Assembly (NCBI GenBank): GCA_014529385.2
Contig: CM043944.1
Location: 68,382,895-68,446,894 of the forward strand
Length of the DNA: 64,000 bases
Direction of reading: 5' to 3'
Source of the DNA: Adiantum capillus-veneris
Taxonomy: Eukaryota; Streptophyta; Polypodiopsida; Polypodiales; Pteridaceae
How positions within the stretch are numbered: the first letter of the stretch is position 1; each line of letters begins with the position of its first letter. Position numbers and translations under genes: made by a program. Of the stretch, positions 10,494-23,000 are shown piece by piece. The notes beneath the pieces were generated by a model, which was given only the letters and a program-made list of their open reading frames with translations, was not told the DNA's origin and ran no database searches.

Positions 10494-10985
10494 CGAGAGA
10501 GAGACGGAGGATGCCAATAGAAGATTAAATGTATATGCTCAAGTTATAGGGTTCTTACATTCATTATGAGTAGTGACGACGATGTGGGGCCGTCCAACCA
10601 AAATGCCTATCTCTCAACAAGGATCTTATGATTCTTATATCCTTGTCATCAATGCAAACATGCTGTCCAATGAACAAGACACATTTATTTAGTACGTTTG
10701 TGAATTTGGTGAGTCTGATCCATCTATTATAGATTGAGTTCTTGCCAGTTACAACTCGTCGTACTCTAACATTGGCCAACAGACAACAATCTTGCAACCC
10801 AATAGACGTGTTCGTAGACGCTTCAGTCAAGTAGCATAAGTGAGGCCACAGATGTAGCCTCTGACAGCTCAAAGGGTGATCATGCATACCACATTCTCAA
10901 CGAGGCTATGCTTGATCCCGGGATCGATGAAATGATCGAGACAATCATAGATTCAGAAAGGCTTATCTATGATGACATAAAAAAT
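10195..10985 (+). pseudogene. Decayed CACTA fragment: tnp2 5' region and first exon
   Basis: The plus strand here matches the reverse complement of 3400-4110 over both the leader (CACTACATGCA...ACCCACAAATATAG) and the first tnp2 exon. It begins ATGAGTAGTGACGACGATGTGG at 10566, against ATGAGTAGCGACGAGGATGTGG at 3811. The copy contains a (GA)n insertion at 10440-10503, in-frame stops such as TGA after the first 20 codons, and short indels. It ends abruptly near 10985, where the other copy continues into the transposase-associated domain. It is a truncated relative of the CACTA element at the window start, in opposite orientation. Confidence 0.85.
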
Positions 10986-12149
10986 TTCTTTATCAATTCT
11001 TAAATGATTGCCAGAAAAAACCATGTCAATTTAGAGCGTTTAAAATCGAGAAATTTGGAAAAACTCCGTGGTCATCGAGTTTCCTTGCGAGTTTGTTGTC
11101 GATGTGGAAAAAGCAGGAGACACTTTGCCAAATTGGTTCCAAGAACTAACCAAGAATTAGCAGTTTGATTTGGCAAGAGTCACGTTGATTAGTGCTTGAT
11201 TAATTGGTATTATTTTCTTCCCTGTGGGTTGAGTATCGATGCTCAAAAAAGGGGTCAGAAAGCCTGTGTTCAATAGGTTGCGTGCTTCAGAACCGAACAA
11301 AAAAGTTCTAAAATCTCTTTAGATTTTGAGATTAGAAAATATTTGATGTACTTGTTGATGGTGAAACCGACTATGAGGTGTGAAGGGTGGCGGTATACCG
11401 CCAAGGAGAGGGGGGGGGGGGGGGGGGGTGCAATTGTTGGCAACCTCAATTGGTTGCCCTAAGGCCCAAATAGTGTGGGCACTTATGTGTGAAGAAGTAA
11501 AAAAAATAATGTCAAGTTGGTGGTTAAATGGCAATGTGTTGTAGGCTATGCCAAAGGAGATGATGATCGAGTGAAATCTACAAGCTTTGTCAAGCCTCGT
11601 GCTTGTAACAAGAAACACCTAGAATCCCCTTACACTCCCAACAAGGTGGCATCAACCAGTTCTCTGCGGTTCAACCTCGTCTGCTTCTGTTCTCTAAGGG
11701 TTGTTGCACACGGTTCTCCCAACTTTGTCTCCACGGCTCCCTAGTGCATGATCTGAATACACATGCAGAGGAATAACATGCCCTCATATTTTACCATAAT
11801 AGCATGAGGCTCTGATATCAATGAAATTCCCCTGGCATCTGCGTTGAGAACCTTCCTCCCTAACGCCCTTTATATAGGCCTTGCCCTTCTAGGGTTCCTT
11901 GCCCAACTTAGTAGTCAACCCTTGGCCTGGGTCCATGACCCTCCAGGGTTGCCCCTTGTGGCTTGAAAATTTGATTCTTAAAAAGAAAATTTGTAGAAAT
12001 TATGAATCTTAGAGGTGGATCGCATATACATGATCAATTTCTTCACCATGAGTCACATCGTCACGTGATCATCATGTTGAGATGTAGAGAGAAAGAGAGA
12101 AAGATGGAGAGAGTCACATTTTGATGTGATCGTTATTGCTCTGACACCA
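10986..12149. other. Anonymous sequence with a 19-G run and a PBS-like site
   Basis: No gene is recognisable. A run of 19 G lies at 11410-11428. At 11809-11820 the minus strand reads TGATATCAGAGC, one base from the tRNA-Met primer-binding site, so a remnant of another minus-strand LTR element may sit here. No LTR boundaries could be fixed. At 12083-12110 a short copy of the copia-1 LTR end (TGTTGAGATGTAGAGAG) occurs. Confidence 0.45.
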
Positions 12150-12160
12150 TGTTGAGATTT

Positions 12161-12227
<67 letters not shown>

Positions 12228-12345
12228 GAGAAACAAGACAAGAAACACGTCATGTAATCTCCGAAAGGCTAATTTATATTGAGGACACGATACATATATA
12301 AGGTGAGACCAAGTTGACTAGAGTGAGGTATATATAGCTCCAATA
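12138..12345 (-). repeat. LTR related to copia-1, with degenerate primer-binding site
   Basis: Positions 12150-12345 align with the copia-1 LTR: TGTTGAGAT..., ACAAGACAAGAAACAC, TATATTGAGGACACGATAC, GGTGAGACCAAGTT, ending GCTCCAATA. A long (GA)n expansion (12161-12221) enlarges it. Immediately to the left, 12138-12149 reads TGGTGTCAGAGC on the minus strand, a one-mismatch primer-binding site. No gag-pol of this family is visible to the left, so it is a truncated copy and not an exact solo LTR. Confidence 0.7.
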
Positions 12346-13690
12346 GAATCTTTCTGGTTCAATTTTCCCATGGAGTAAACAAATTTGTTAAGGATTGGAG
12401 TTTGAGAATGAAGAGACACATGAGTAGCGTGTGCGGATTGCGAATGATCAAGATGAGGATAGCGAGATTGAAGTCGGTGTACTTGGTGAGTAGATGCCTA
12501 AACTTGAAGATGAGCAATCAAATACCAAGATATATGCAAAGATGGGTGGAGCCATGGAGTGTGATGACAAATGTGTAGAAGTTCAAAAAGAGATAAATTT
12601 ATTTGGCACATCAGCTCTCATAGAAGATGAGAGATTGACTAGTGATTTTTGTTAAGAACTCTCTTGTAATGTCCATTTTTTAGTAGTGGATTTTCATAAT
12701 CATCCAGCAGTAAAGAAATAGTGATTTGTGTTGCTTAAGATTTTTTATGATTAAGTAAACTAACATCTTGTATATATGTTTTCAAAATATTTTTTGCAGC
12801 CATGGTAGATGACGAATGTGTACTTGTTTCTCATAGTTTTCCCCGGATCAGTATACATACACACAATAGTTTTGGAGAGATGGTACTTCTAGGCCAGATA
12901 TAGCCACTCCGACCCCTCAAACCAGCATTCCAATCACACCAATTATTGGTGCGACATCCTCAGTGAGCATCCCAGTTACACCAACGAATCAAGCTACATT
13001 GGAGACTTTGAACTCTCATTGTTCTTTGAGATGACGCAGGTCCAATTGTTCAGGTGGTGGTAGTAGTTATTGTGGTAGTGGTGCTATTAAAGCGCCCATA
13101 CCACCAAGAGAGGGTCTACCTTTCTCTTTCGTAGATAGTACACCACTTAGCATGCTAGGTACACCTTGGGAATTACATGAGTTTGATATTAGCAAGGTGT
13201 ACAAAAATAGGGAACCGAATTGGGTCCAAAAGGCCATGCAACAAAGTATTCGCCAATCATGTACAATGATATCAGGAGAGAAAGAAATACATCATTGATT
13301 TCATTTAAAGAGAGTATGTTCCTACACATGGATAGGATCCAATATCCAGAGATTGGATCTTGGGACTAGCTATTGCGACGACATCACGTCGTTGATCAAA
13401 GGCACAAGATAGATACAATAATAATGAGTCAAAGTTGGCATAATTGGACGTAGAGGAGTAGGCAAAGATCACATGAGAGGCTTAGGAGCATGGAGATAGG
13501 TTTTAAAAATAGCAAGATGCAGTCAGGGTACGCTTGGAGTCATAGGATCCTTTCATCTTGAGTGTGAAGACTAAGAGACTCTTCGGCATGATTTGTAAGT
13601 TTCATACACTATTTAAATGTCCTATGTATATATGTTTTTCTAATTTTTATCTTATGGTTAGTTTTTATCTTATGGTAAGGTCCTCCAACA
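12346..13690 (+). other. Anonymous sequence, possible remnant of a CACTA-type second protein
   Basis: No intact frame. Around 12900-13010 the plus strand can be read as a Thr/Pro-rich stretch (PTPQTSIPITPIIG, SIPVTPTNQATLE). Around 13090-13250 it can be read as REGLPFSFVDSTPLSMLGTP. These loosely recall the TP-rich linker and following block of the protein at 1-940. The resemblance is weak and the segment is full of stops. Confidence 0.25.
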
Positions 13691-13859
13691 CATAGAGAAG
13701 ATAAATATTGATTGAAGCATGGATTATCAGCTTTTATTTGACAGCTTGAAGATGAAGAGTCCGTAAATAAGGAGGAATTACCCTGACAAGTATAGTTTTT
13801 GTATATGTTTCCATCGATTTTAATTGATGTATAGCTAGTTATGATTATGCTTTTGATTC

Positions 13860-14500
13860 ACGTATACTAAGACGTCGGTTATGGTTCTAGATATATTCAT
13901 GTATGTTCAATTTTGGTTTCGATTATGATTATGAACATTGTTATGGCTATGGTTATGGTTTTGCTTTTGGTTTTGTTATGGTTATGGTCATGGTTTCAAA
14001 ATCATGTTATGGTTATGAGATTTTGGTTATGGTTATGATTTTGGAATCCACTTAAGGTTATGGTTATGGTTTGAGAACTTGGTTATGGTTATGATTTTGG
14101 AATCTGGTTAAGGTTATGGTTATGGTTTGAAAAATTGGTTATGGTTATGGCTTTGGAATTTGTGTAAGGATATGGTTATGGTTTTGGAAGTTTCTTATGG
14201 TTATGGTTATGGTTATAGTTTTGAAATTCACTTACAATCATAGTTATGGTTTGGGAGTCATGTTACGGTCATAGTTATGAAATTTCTCTTTGGTTGTGGT
14301 TTTGAAATTGTACTATGGCTGTAGTTTTTGAATCATGTTATGGTTACGGTTATGGTTAGAGAATTTGGTGATGAGATCCGAATCTTGATATGGTTATGGT
14401 TTGCGATTTTTATGATGGTTATTGTTTGCAAGTCTTATTATGGTTATACTTTGTAAATCTCATCATTGTTATAGTTTCAAAATCTTGTGATGGTAGGTTT
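13860..14500 (+). repeat. GGTTAT minisatellite
   Basis: Degenerate tandem array of the hexamer GGTTAT (TTATGG), organised into larger units of roughly 55-60 bp of the type GGTTATGGTTATGGTTTGAGAA / TTGGTTATGGTTATGATTTTGGAATC. Purity is highest at 13950-14220 and decays on both sides. Confidence 0.85.
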
Positions 14501-15736
14501 CAATGTCAATATGTACTCACACATCTGCCCAAATTTCAGGCAAAATGAAGGTGGAGTGCGGTTGCTTTTGCACTCTTTCCTTTGAGTAGAGAGGGCCGGT
14601 TTGTGGTGTTGTAATACATGCAACACCAATTGCTAGCCCTCTTTGCTAAAAACCATTTTACACATTTTGGCATCGATATAGGTGCCTATATAGAAATTGG
14701 TATATTTCATTGCATATATCGACATCTTGCATGATAATGTTATGATATCCACGCCTATTTATACATGCATACCAAAGATTGGATGTTTATAAGCCACATA
14801 TTTTTGTCGATATAGTGGTCGGTATCTGCTTGACTTGTTGTAGTGGCCGTCGCTGAGAACTATATGCTCATAGGCTGCACCCTTGTGCGGTTATGGGGAC
14901 GTTTGTGGCACTTGTGGGTTGCAAGTGATGGGTGGCCTTGGTGGTTGTTCTAAAGTACACCCATAAGGGTTATTTTTCATGTGGTGTACCCTGAGGGCCC
15001 CCATTTTTATTGAGACCTATTCAGCATTACCACTAGTGCTAGTGTCCCCCCAAGCTTGTGAGGATGTAAGAGAGGAGTGGGATTTTGCCTCCAAGGGGCA
15101 TCAAACCATTCAAAAACTTGCTAAGAACAGCGCTCAAAAGGGCCAATAAGATATATATTTCTAAAACTGGTCAAAGGTCACTATAAAAAAGTTTCTTTTA
15201 TCATTTTAGGGGCTCTTTGGACAGTTTTGAGCCAATTTTTATCTCTAAAATCTCAACAAGGTATCCTCTTTGCCGAGCTAACCATAGATTGGTGCTCGAG
15301 ATGCTGTAAAGAATTTTTAAATCAAGATCAAGCCGTGCATTGCCCATTTTTGGTAGAAACTTTCCCCTTCCCCCTTCTCTTTCTCCTTCACTCATTTTTT
15401 TCCACATTGTTGATAGTGTGGAAAGTGGTTGTGTGTGAGTGCAATATGGTGATCTTGAAGGGCCTGTGTGCTTTAGTTTGTGTGAAACTAGTGGTTTGCT
15501 AGAGTGAGTGTTTTGAAGGTGATCTTGAGAGGATAGGAGTGCTATGAATGCCCTAATCTATAGTGAGGTATTGTGTTGTGCTATGGGTGTTTTTCCCCAT
15601 TTCCCTTCTCCATCTTTTGGTGCTCCTCCAGGTAATGATTAAGATCACAGGGTTAATATATTGGTGTGGACAAGCAAGATGTAGATTTTTTTTCAAAAAG
15701 AGAGTAGGAGGATAAAGGTAGAGAGAGAAAATATGG
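14501..15736. other. No recognisable gene
   Basis: Mixed-composition sequence with only short frames and no recognisable domain. Confidence 0.5.
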
Positions 15737-15958
15737 GTGACTAGATCTTGCAAAGTTAAGGAGAAAGTATATAAAAGGAGGGAGAAACCAGACAATAGGA
15801 AGAAGAGAAGATATCGCAAAATCAAGAAATCCAATTTTAGCCCGGATCATCCTAAATATGATCTGGTGAGTGATGTTGGAATTCAAACAGCTAACATTAC
15901 ATTTGGTACGCTTCTAGCATTGAATCCCAAGTTGAGAAGGAGATGGTTTATTCACTAA
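15737..15958 (+). pseudogene. Short Ty3/gypsy-like gag-pol linker fragment (uncertain)
   Basis: A 73-residue frame with a basic N-terminus (KRREKPDNRKKRRYRKIKK) followed by PKYDLVSDVGIQTANITFG and LLALNPKLRRRW. The YD(L/V)..D......I(T/S)F..LL...P.LR pattern resembles the segment before the protease in many Ty3/gypsy polyproteins. Nothing on either side extends it in frame. A small remnant is likely; chance resemblance is possible. Confidence 0.3.
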
Positions 15959-16049
15959 AATTTTGTTTAAGGGCCTTGACCTTAGCATCCATTTTGACTA
16001 GAGATGCCTCCCTATGGAAATCATGCCAAAACCGTACTCATAGAGCTGG

Positions 16050-17350
16050 TTAAGCATGTCTAGTTTCACACCACACCTTAGCTTTACCATACATCACCAA
16101 TGGAAAAGTTTGCATCTTTCGATCCTCATTTGACATACACAGTGACATCATATACAACTCAAAATCTGTAATCCACTCGTCAAGATTCTCTTCACCTATA
16201 AAAATTGTTCCATATCTTTGTGTTTCCATACCTCTCGATGCAAAAAAATCGTACTTCTTTGTCAAACAGGGAGAAATTAGTAGCTCCTTTGTGGGGGCAC
16301 TATCTAAGTCACCTTATCAATTCCATTGCCAAAACTAGATTTAGAATCTCTTTCTTTCCACAAAGAGTGTGACTTATCATCATCAAATGATTAAAGATAT
16401 ATTTTTCTTTCTTAACAATCAATCAAAACATGATTTTCAATGATCTAATTGATACCAATGATGACATCATGCATATCAATGTTTATGTTATAGAAATCAT
16501 CTTTATGATTTCGACTCTTCAAAGAAAAAAAAAACAAATTTTCTACTAACTTTTTCGTGAAACTATTATTACCACTAGTTAAGTCCACAAGTCTTTTAAC
16601 TTCTCGATTTAATTTCAAGTTTAATTTCTCAATCAATTTAGACGATAAGAAGCAATGAATACTATCCAAATCAATTAAGAAATTCAAATTTTAATCTCAA
16701 CTTCTACGCATAAATTCGATCTCACAGAAGCTTTCAAAGGACGTATCAAAGACATAAAACATCACAAAGAAGGGGTAGATGACTTACCTTTATCGTACGC
16801 ATCGCCAAAAGTCTCCAATTGAGCCATCTTGGTACGTATTGTCTTATCGGTCACCTTGCTCGACCATTCGAAAGTCTCGTGGTCGTGTTCTCGATATTGA
16901 AAGTAGAATCCAAATCTTTGAATTCTTCAATCCACGCTTCTAAATCTTCACATATCTTTCTTATGCTATCAAACTCTTTAATCTTAGCCTTCGTTAAGAA
17001 TGATTTGCTTGTCGCTTCTCCCATATCATCATCGTTTCTTTTTCGTGTTGACGACCTCTACGTCCACCACTACCGTTCCCACCATCACCACTATCACCAC
17101 CTCCAGGTGCCCCAGTGCCACCACAATGATTATTATTTCCTGGTGGAGTAGCATGGTCTTCGCCTTCATGTTTTCCATCAAGATCGACATAGATATCAGG
17201 CTCTTGTGCTGCTTTTCCCCGTAGAGCCTCAGCACGCTCCCGATTTGAAATTTCCAGATCTTCTCGTAGTCACCGAATCAGGTCTTCTTACTCCTTCATT
17301 CTCCTCTCGTATCCTTCCATTTCCAGAATCAATCGCTTGCTCTGATACCA
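16050..17350 (-). mobile_element. Scrambled Ty3/gypsy-like internal region (gag N-terminus, protease, gag core)
   Basis: Read leftward from the primer-binding site, three pieces are seen. First, 17310-17030: a coiled hydrophilic N-terminus (LREDLEISNRERAEALRGKA) and a Gly-rich linker (GGTGAPGGGDSGDGG). Second, 16687-16445: an aspartic-protease-like segment (CFLSSKLIEKLNLKL, DMHDVIIGIN) whose DSG motif has become DLDS. Third, 16265-16050: a retrotransposon gag core (ENLDEWITDFELYMM, NEDRKMQTFPLVMYGKAKVW). Gag core normally precedes protease, so the order is abnormal. This points to rearrangement or to two overlapping remnants. None is a complete reading frame. Confidence 0.55.
17339..17350 (-). 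promoter_or_regulatory. Primer-binding site (initiator tRNA-Met type)
   Basis: The minus strand reads TGGTATCAGAGC, two bases from the inferred LTR end at 17353. Confidence 0.8.
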
Positions 17351-17352
17351 CT

Positions 17353-17711
17353 TGTCACGGGACCAAAATAGTAGAGATGGACAACAAAAAACAGAGGAAG
17401 AAATCTTTGTATTGATAATGTTTGATACAACAGAGGAGAAAAATATATGGGCGCACTCTGTTGTACGGAGATCGAACCTCCCGACCACCCCCGAGCTTCA
17501 TTCCGCTTGCATGCAGCGTCTCACTCTCACTCCCACTCGCACTCGCAGAAGAGGAGATCTGTGAATGATCTTCGAACGCACCACCCGTCGTGCTTTTATC
17601 CTTCTTTTCCTCGAAAAATCCTGCACGATTTTTGCACCAAGTATACCTACGAGAATAATATAAGAACGTGATCGCTAAGCAATTTGTGAAGGTTAGATTT
17701 TTATCATGACA
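17353..17711 (-). repeat. LTR of the gypsy-like remnant (359 bp, inferred)
   Basis: On the plus strand it begins TGTCACGGGACC next to the primer-binding site and ends ATCATGACA, giving matching TGTCA/TGACA termini. No second copy is visible in the window, so the outer boundary at 17711 rests on the inverted terminal match alone. Confidence 0.6.
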
Positions 17712-19104
17712 CTTTGCACAGATCCTGTTTCACACATTGATTTCTGCATCGCCTACAAAATAGCCAAAAGAACATACTCGTGCAACCAATTCAACATGAT
17801 AATCAAAGTAAAAAAACATAATTACATACCTTCATAATCTCAATTGCAATACTCTACCATGAAGAAACAATCCACTTCTTGGTTGATAGCAGGGAGAACT
17901 GTATGATGTTGTATGTCTGCCTGTCCCTGTGTATACTACACTGCTGCTGCCTTCTAATTGTTTTCATCATAACTTTTACAAACGAACTCAGAACATAGCA
18001 ATCCATGTACTCAAAACGACGGGAAAAGGTCTGGTCTACAAGGGGACAGAATTGCGAAAAACATCTTTGTTTGGCTAAAAACGCAACTTTTAGGTCGCGA
18101 CTCATAAAACCTCTATTTTTGGGTCTCCACTACTTTTACAACTTATTTTAAGCCTACCCATGCATTTTAAGTTAAAACACATAAATATAAAACATTGATA
18201 TTAATAAAAATCTCAATTTTACTGTTCATAGACAGACTATCTGTTATTTCTTTATCAAATCCGTCTTTAGTGTATTATTTAAAAAAAAGAATATATGTTC
18301 TCTCTTAATATCTCAACTCATTCGTATAAGCTCTATTTAATAGACTATTCAACAATCTTTCAAATCGTGCTAACGAAAGATATGCCCTGCTACATTCTTT
18401 TCGACTTTAAGAACTTCAAAGACTAGTCCAATTACAAATCTTGTTTGGGTTGATATCTACCATTGGTTATGAGTATGCATGAAAATGTATCTTAACATTT
18501 TATATCTAACATTAGGTGCATAGGAGAAACAAGATATATAAAAAATCATAGCCATTAAAAAGTAATATATGAAAGAAAAAAACTAGATACTTACATCCCA
18601 ATGTCCACGAACATCTTGATTTGTAGTCCCTTCTGATGGTTTCTTGGTTGATCCAAAACTCTCCCACTGCCTCCTTACATGCTTCAATTGTTCTAAGTTG
18701 ATTGTTTCTTTAGCACACATTGATTTTCTAACAAATTTATTAAAGAGATCTTGACATAGTAATGAGTCTCGATAACCTACTCGTTACATCCTTGGTCCAA
18801 AAAAACTCACAAGTTGCTAAGTGTCGGTAAATATAACAATTACTAAATGGAAGCTTATAGCCCTGACTCAATGATAATGGCTCATGTATATATCCGTAGA
18901 ATAAAAAATTACAAAGCGAGACGACAAACTTAAGTGGTTGACATAATATAAAAATGGAAAAATTAAAAAAGTAGTGTTCCATGAACTTTGAGTAGCAACT
19001 TTTGTTAGCTTAGTAGCTAACACTCCCCACCTCCTAGCTTGTATTGTCCTTTGATATGACGAGCATGGTGCTAGGTAATGTGTTGGAGCTATGGTCTCTA
19101 GTTT
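17712..19104. other. AT-rich sequence, possible isolated exon near 18600-18720
   Basis: Mostly AT-rich without genes. On the minus strand, 18720-18600 can be read as MCAKETINLEQLKHVRRQWE followed by a short hydrophilic stretch ending at a consensus donor (GAT|GTAAGT). I do not recognise the family, and no neighbouring exon is evident. Confidence 0.25.
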
Positions 19105-20046
19105 TTAAGTATTTCGAGCCTTGTTGATATTTGATTCTAAAATCTCAAGCGGTACATTGCCTTGTTCCAAAGGTAAGACAAATGGTTGATCTGATGCCAG
19201 AACCTCAAAAAACCGCTCCCCACCCAGCATGGTGTCGATGACGTGCTGGTAGTGAGCCTTCAAGTCTAGTATTACCTTGATTGGGCGTACTCGTGTCGGT
19301 ATGTGTGATATCTCTTGAGGTAGGTTGTACTCATTCATGTGAAGCTTAGAGGTGCTTAGTCACTGTCCAAGCTTGTGGGAGAGGGTGGTGTTCATTCCTG
19401 AAACAAACTCTGTAGATCCCTAGTCTCTCTAGTGAGAGCGTGAGCATGTGCTTCCGTTATTTGTGCTGCAGTATCAGGTGCGACTTGGAAATTGACTGTG
19501 ATCATTACCGCGGTAACTTGAGTTACTCAATTTTGGAAGTAGAATAGTGTTGATTCTCTATTGTGCAAAGATCCCTCCATCTTGTTGTTTCAGGTTGGTT
19601 GTAGGTTACGGACATGGTTTCGACCTTCTCCTTCTTCTTCTTGGCACCCAGCCTATGTATATCCACTGAGTTTGGCGTGTTGGTTGACTCTCCCACTGTA
19701 AATCGATTACCGTTACGCCTGGCACTCGAGCTTCGATGGAGATGCGGAGTTCATCTAGTTGTGCTTGGAGCTCTTCTTCTTCTGTCGTCCAATTAGCGAA
19801 CCATGGTAGCCATTCATCCATCCACAAAAGTTTAGGGGTTTCAGTCTTGTAAACTGGAAGGTTTCATGAAAGGATCCTATGTGGGGGTGCCAAGAAAATG
19901 ATAGTGGGAAATGACATGTCATATGGGGTGGCCTCTACACCACACATAGCTTGAACATCCCAAAGCATCATCTCATGGTAGGAATAATCATATAGGGAAT
20001 AAGGGGCACCACCTAGCATAAGTGCGGCTAGGACGCAAACATACAT
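19105..20046 (-). other. Cluster of short minus-strand frames, unrecognised
   Basis: Three adjacent minus-strand frames (20046-19864, 19827-19606, 19338-19105) have protein-like composition, for example WTTEEEELQAQLDELRISIE and QEISHIPTRVRPIKVILDL. They could be pieces of one decayed coding region, possibly of transposon origin. No family is recognised and the frames are separated by stops. Confidence 0.2.
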
Positions 20047-23000
20047 GGCCTAGGGTAGCAAAAGTGAAATTCCCTCTAGATAATCAACATGAAATGGTGG
20101 TATAGCATACATCCATATGTAAGAAAATGCCTAATCATTAGTCATTAGTGTGTGCATGATGGAGGTATGTGAAAATCTCGGAACAGAGCACACTGACTAG
20201 TGGGAGAGATTGCACATTATGGAGCACAAGCAAAGTGATATGCAAGAGACAAAACATCCCGCGATTAGGGGAAATCAAAATAGAGACTGGAACCCAAAGA
20301 TCAAAACACATTTGCACCCTTTATTGGCGATGATGATACTTACAAGTGGTGGTCTTGACAACTACAAACCTGGTTCTTGGCATTAGGGATGCATCATGGA
20401 ATGTGGGCGCCATATGGTGCATGGCGAGGTTGGAGTTAGCGGGGAGGTTAGTTGAGGGGGAACATCAAGACGATGTGGCCACTGATGACATCAATCACCA
20501 ACATCGAGAGCGGCCCAAGGTAGCATGGCGTTGATGCCTTCAATCCAAGCGTACTCATGTTGCTTGGCAGGAGAGTAGTGACTACTTCATGTGCATAGAG
20601 TGGTCATGATTAGTAACTCAACCGTGATGTGGTGAATCATGGGGAGAATGGTGATGTTGCCGATGCTAAAATGCCCAAGCTTGCAACCAAACATGATGCC
20701 ATTAGCTCTCAAGCATGGGGTGCACTACGTGCTTAGTGATGCTTACAATGTAGAGTGCATGGAGCTAGTGTGCTCCTCCTTCACTTGTCTTCTTTTGTGC
20801 TAAGCGGAGGCCTCTTTATATAGGCTTGAGAGCTGGTCCTTACCTAATGGTCATTGCAAATATCCGCTGGTCGGTGTAGAAGGTCTAGATGCCTCTCTAG
20901 TAAGAGAGATTGAGAGAGAAAGTAGAGATAGAGAGAGAGGAAAGAGTGGAGTGGGGGAGAGTTTTTTTACAATCCACTAGCCATGGCTAGGTTATTACGG
21001 AAAATTGGGGTTTTGGGACATTTACAAGGGTTTTGTCGATGGTTCGGGTGGTCGGTGTCAGGTTTCAGTGCTGCTGGAGTCGGTTTTTGTCGTGAGAAGC
21101 CGATATGTTTTGTGCTACCTCCTTTCGGTGTTGGCCAGGACGTGCCTTCCGCGCCACTTCTTGTTTTGGTGTTGGCAACGCGCGAATTAGCCTCCTTCTT
21201 TCTTTTGACATTGATGTTGTATTTTTCTTTTCTATTTATTGTGAGTGCATATATGCGTGTGTGCATGTATGTGTATATGGTAAGTATGTGTTTAGTGCTG
21301 TGTATGGAAACGAGAGAAACAGGAGGGGGGGAGGTGGTTTTTATCAATTATGTATATATATACATAATATATATTTATATATATTTATATATATTGTGCG
21401 TTTATTGCATGCAGGGACAACAGAACGGCGAGAGGAGAAGGCGCTGGGGAAGATGGGAGGGGAGAGTGCGTGCGTGCGTGTGTGTGTGTGTAGGGTGTGA
21501 GAGAGAGAGAGATGGCTTCGGTCCTGCAAACTACGCCTACGGGCTGGTCCGAGCACAGAGAGCGGGGGTGAGGTGGCGAGGGAGGGAGTGGGTGTGTGGG
21601 TTGTGGGAGAGAGAGACAGAGAGATGGTCTCATGCGCCTACGGCTGGTCCAAAGGATGCGCAAGGGAGAGATGGGGGGGGGGGGTAGGGCTGCTTTCGAC
21701 CGACACTGAGTGAGGAAGGGGGGGGATCATTTTAACGGAGTCAAGGATGGGATATGAAGGAAAAGGAGAGTTGCATTAATATCGTCCCCTTATGGGTTGT
21801 TCACACGCAGTGAGAGATAGAAGAGGGAGAAGTTAGGGGGCGGAGGTAGTGGGGGAGGGGAGAGATTGGGGGGGGGGGGGGGGTCGTGGCCTGCCGGTGG
21901 GAAGAAAACAAGGGGGAGGAGAGAGAGGCGTGTACGAGGCAAAGAAAGGGGGAGGGGGGGGGATAAGAGACAGAGAGTGCGGATCATAATGAAAGAGAGA
22001 GATTGTGAAAAAAAACGGCGACCTGCCATAGTTTCCTAGAACCTTAGTTCTCTGGCCGGGCTAAAGGGCGGTGTGGATAATCCGGCGTCACTAGCACTCG
22101 ACTTCCTTCTTAGAAGTCCATGACTTACTCCTAGACTGTAAACTTTTAGTAGTCTTTTTCTTGTTCTGAGAATGGCCTCTGACAATAAGAGCATTGCTAG
22201 ACTTTGAGCCCTCCATGTTCTTCCTAATAACCTCCTCTGTTAACAGGTGACCTTCAACATCAGCTGATATGGTGTGTTCTCAATCTCATAAAATTACAAG
22301 AGGTTCTTTATAGTTAGACACACATTAGAAAAATAGGGTTCCATGATTAGGGGTTCCTTTTATAGAAACTGTAATTTTTAGTGTAAATTGAGCCGTAATT
22401 TTGAAGGGATAATTACTTTTAATATTCCAATAATTATTAGCTTATGGAAATCAATGAAATACACTTAATTTCAGCAATGAAAAATACAAGAATCATTTTT
22501 GGATCATTAGTTTAACACTAGAATGGTAACAGGACACTTTTATGTCCTTGGACACTTTTGTGTCCTGTTAAGTGACCATTTTGCTTGAGTTATTTGAAGA
22601 GTATGAAAATGAATTTCTAGGTGCTATATATCCACAAAGTTGCCTTATGAGCTGAAAAAAACTTAGCATTTTTTTTGGAGTATCAATCTCACCATTAACC
22701 TTACTCGTGCACAACATTTTCTAGCCTAAACTGTGTGAAAAAACGGGTCCTGTTTTTTGCTTTTTTTCAATTTTTGGCAACTCTACCACTCTAAACTTCA
22801 TGTTTGTGAGGTTTAGATGGCTAGAGGTTAGGCCTTCATAGTTGTCAACATGTTTTGATGCTTGTAGGGAGAGCTAAGTGTTAAAATTGAAAGTTTTGAC
22901 CAATTTACAAGAATTGCATAATCCTGTTTTTTGGCCAAAATTAGCACTTTTATGATTTTTTTGGTGGCTTTCTTGATATCCAAATTCAATTTTGATCGTG

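Noticed and set aside
11809-11830. Additional LTR retrotransposon primed at 11809-11820
   Set aside because: Only a one-mismatch PBS-like 12-mer; no LTR ends or coding motifs could be placed.
13040-13300. Gene starting near 12800 with Gly/Ser-rich stretch
   Set aside because: Frames are interrupted every few dozen codons; only a weak resemblance to the CACTA second protein remains.
21465-21490. Possible CRISPR-like or regulatory repeat
   Set aside because: Simple (GT)n microsatellite; no spaced direct repeats of CRISPR type anywhere in the window.
20983-21687. 234-codon plus-strand frame
   Set aside because: Low-complexity GA/GT/TA sequence, no recognisable domain, overlapping open frames on both strands.
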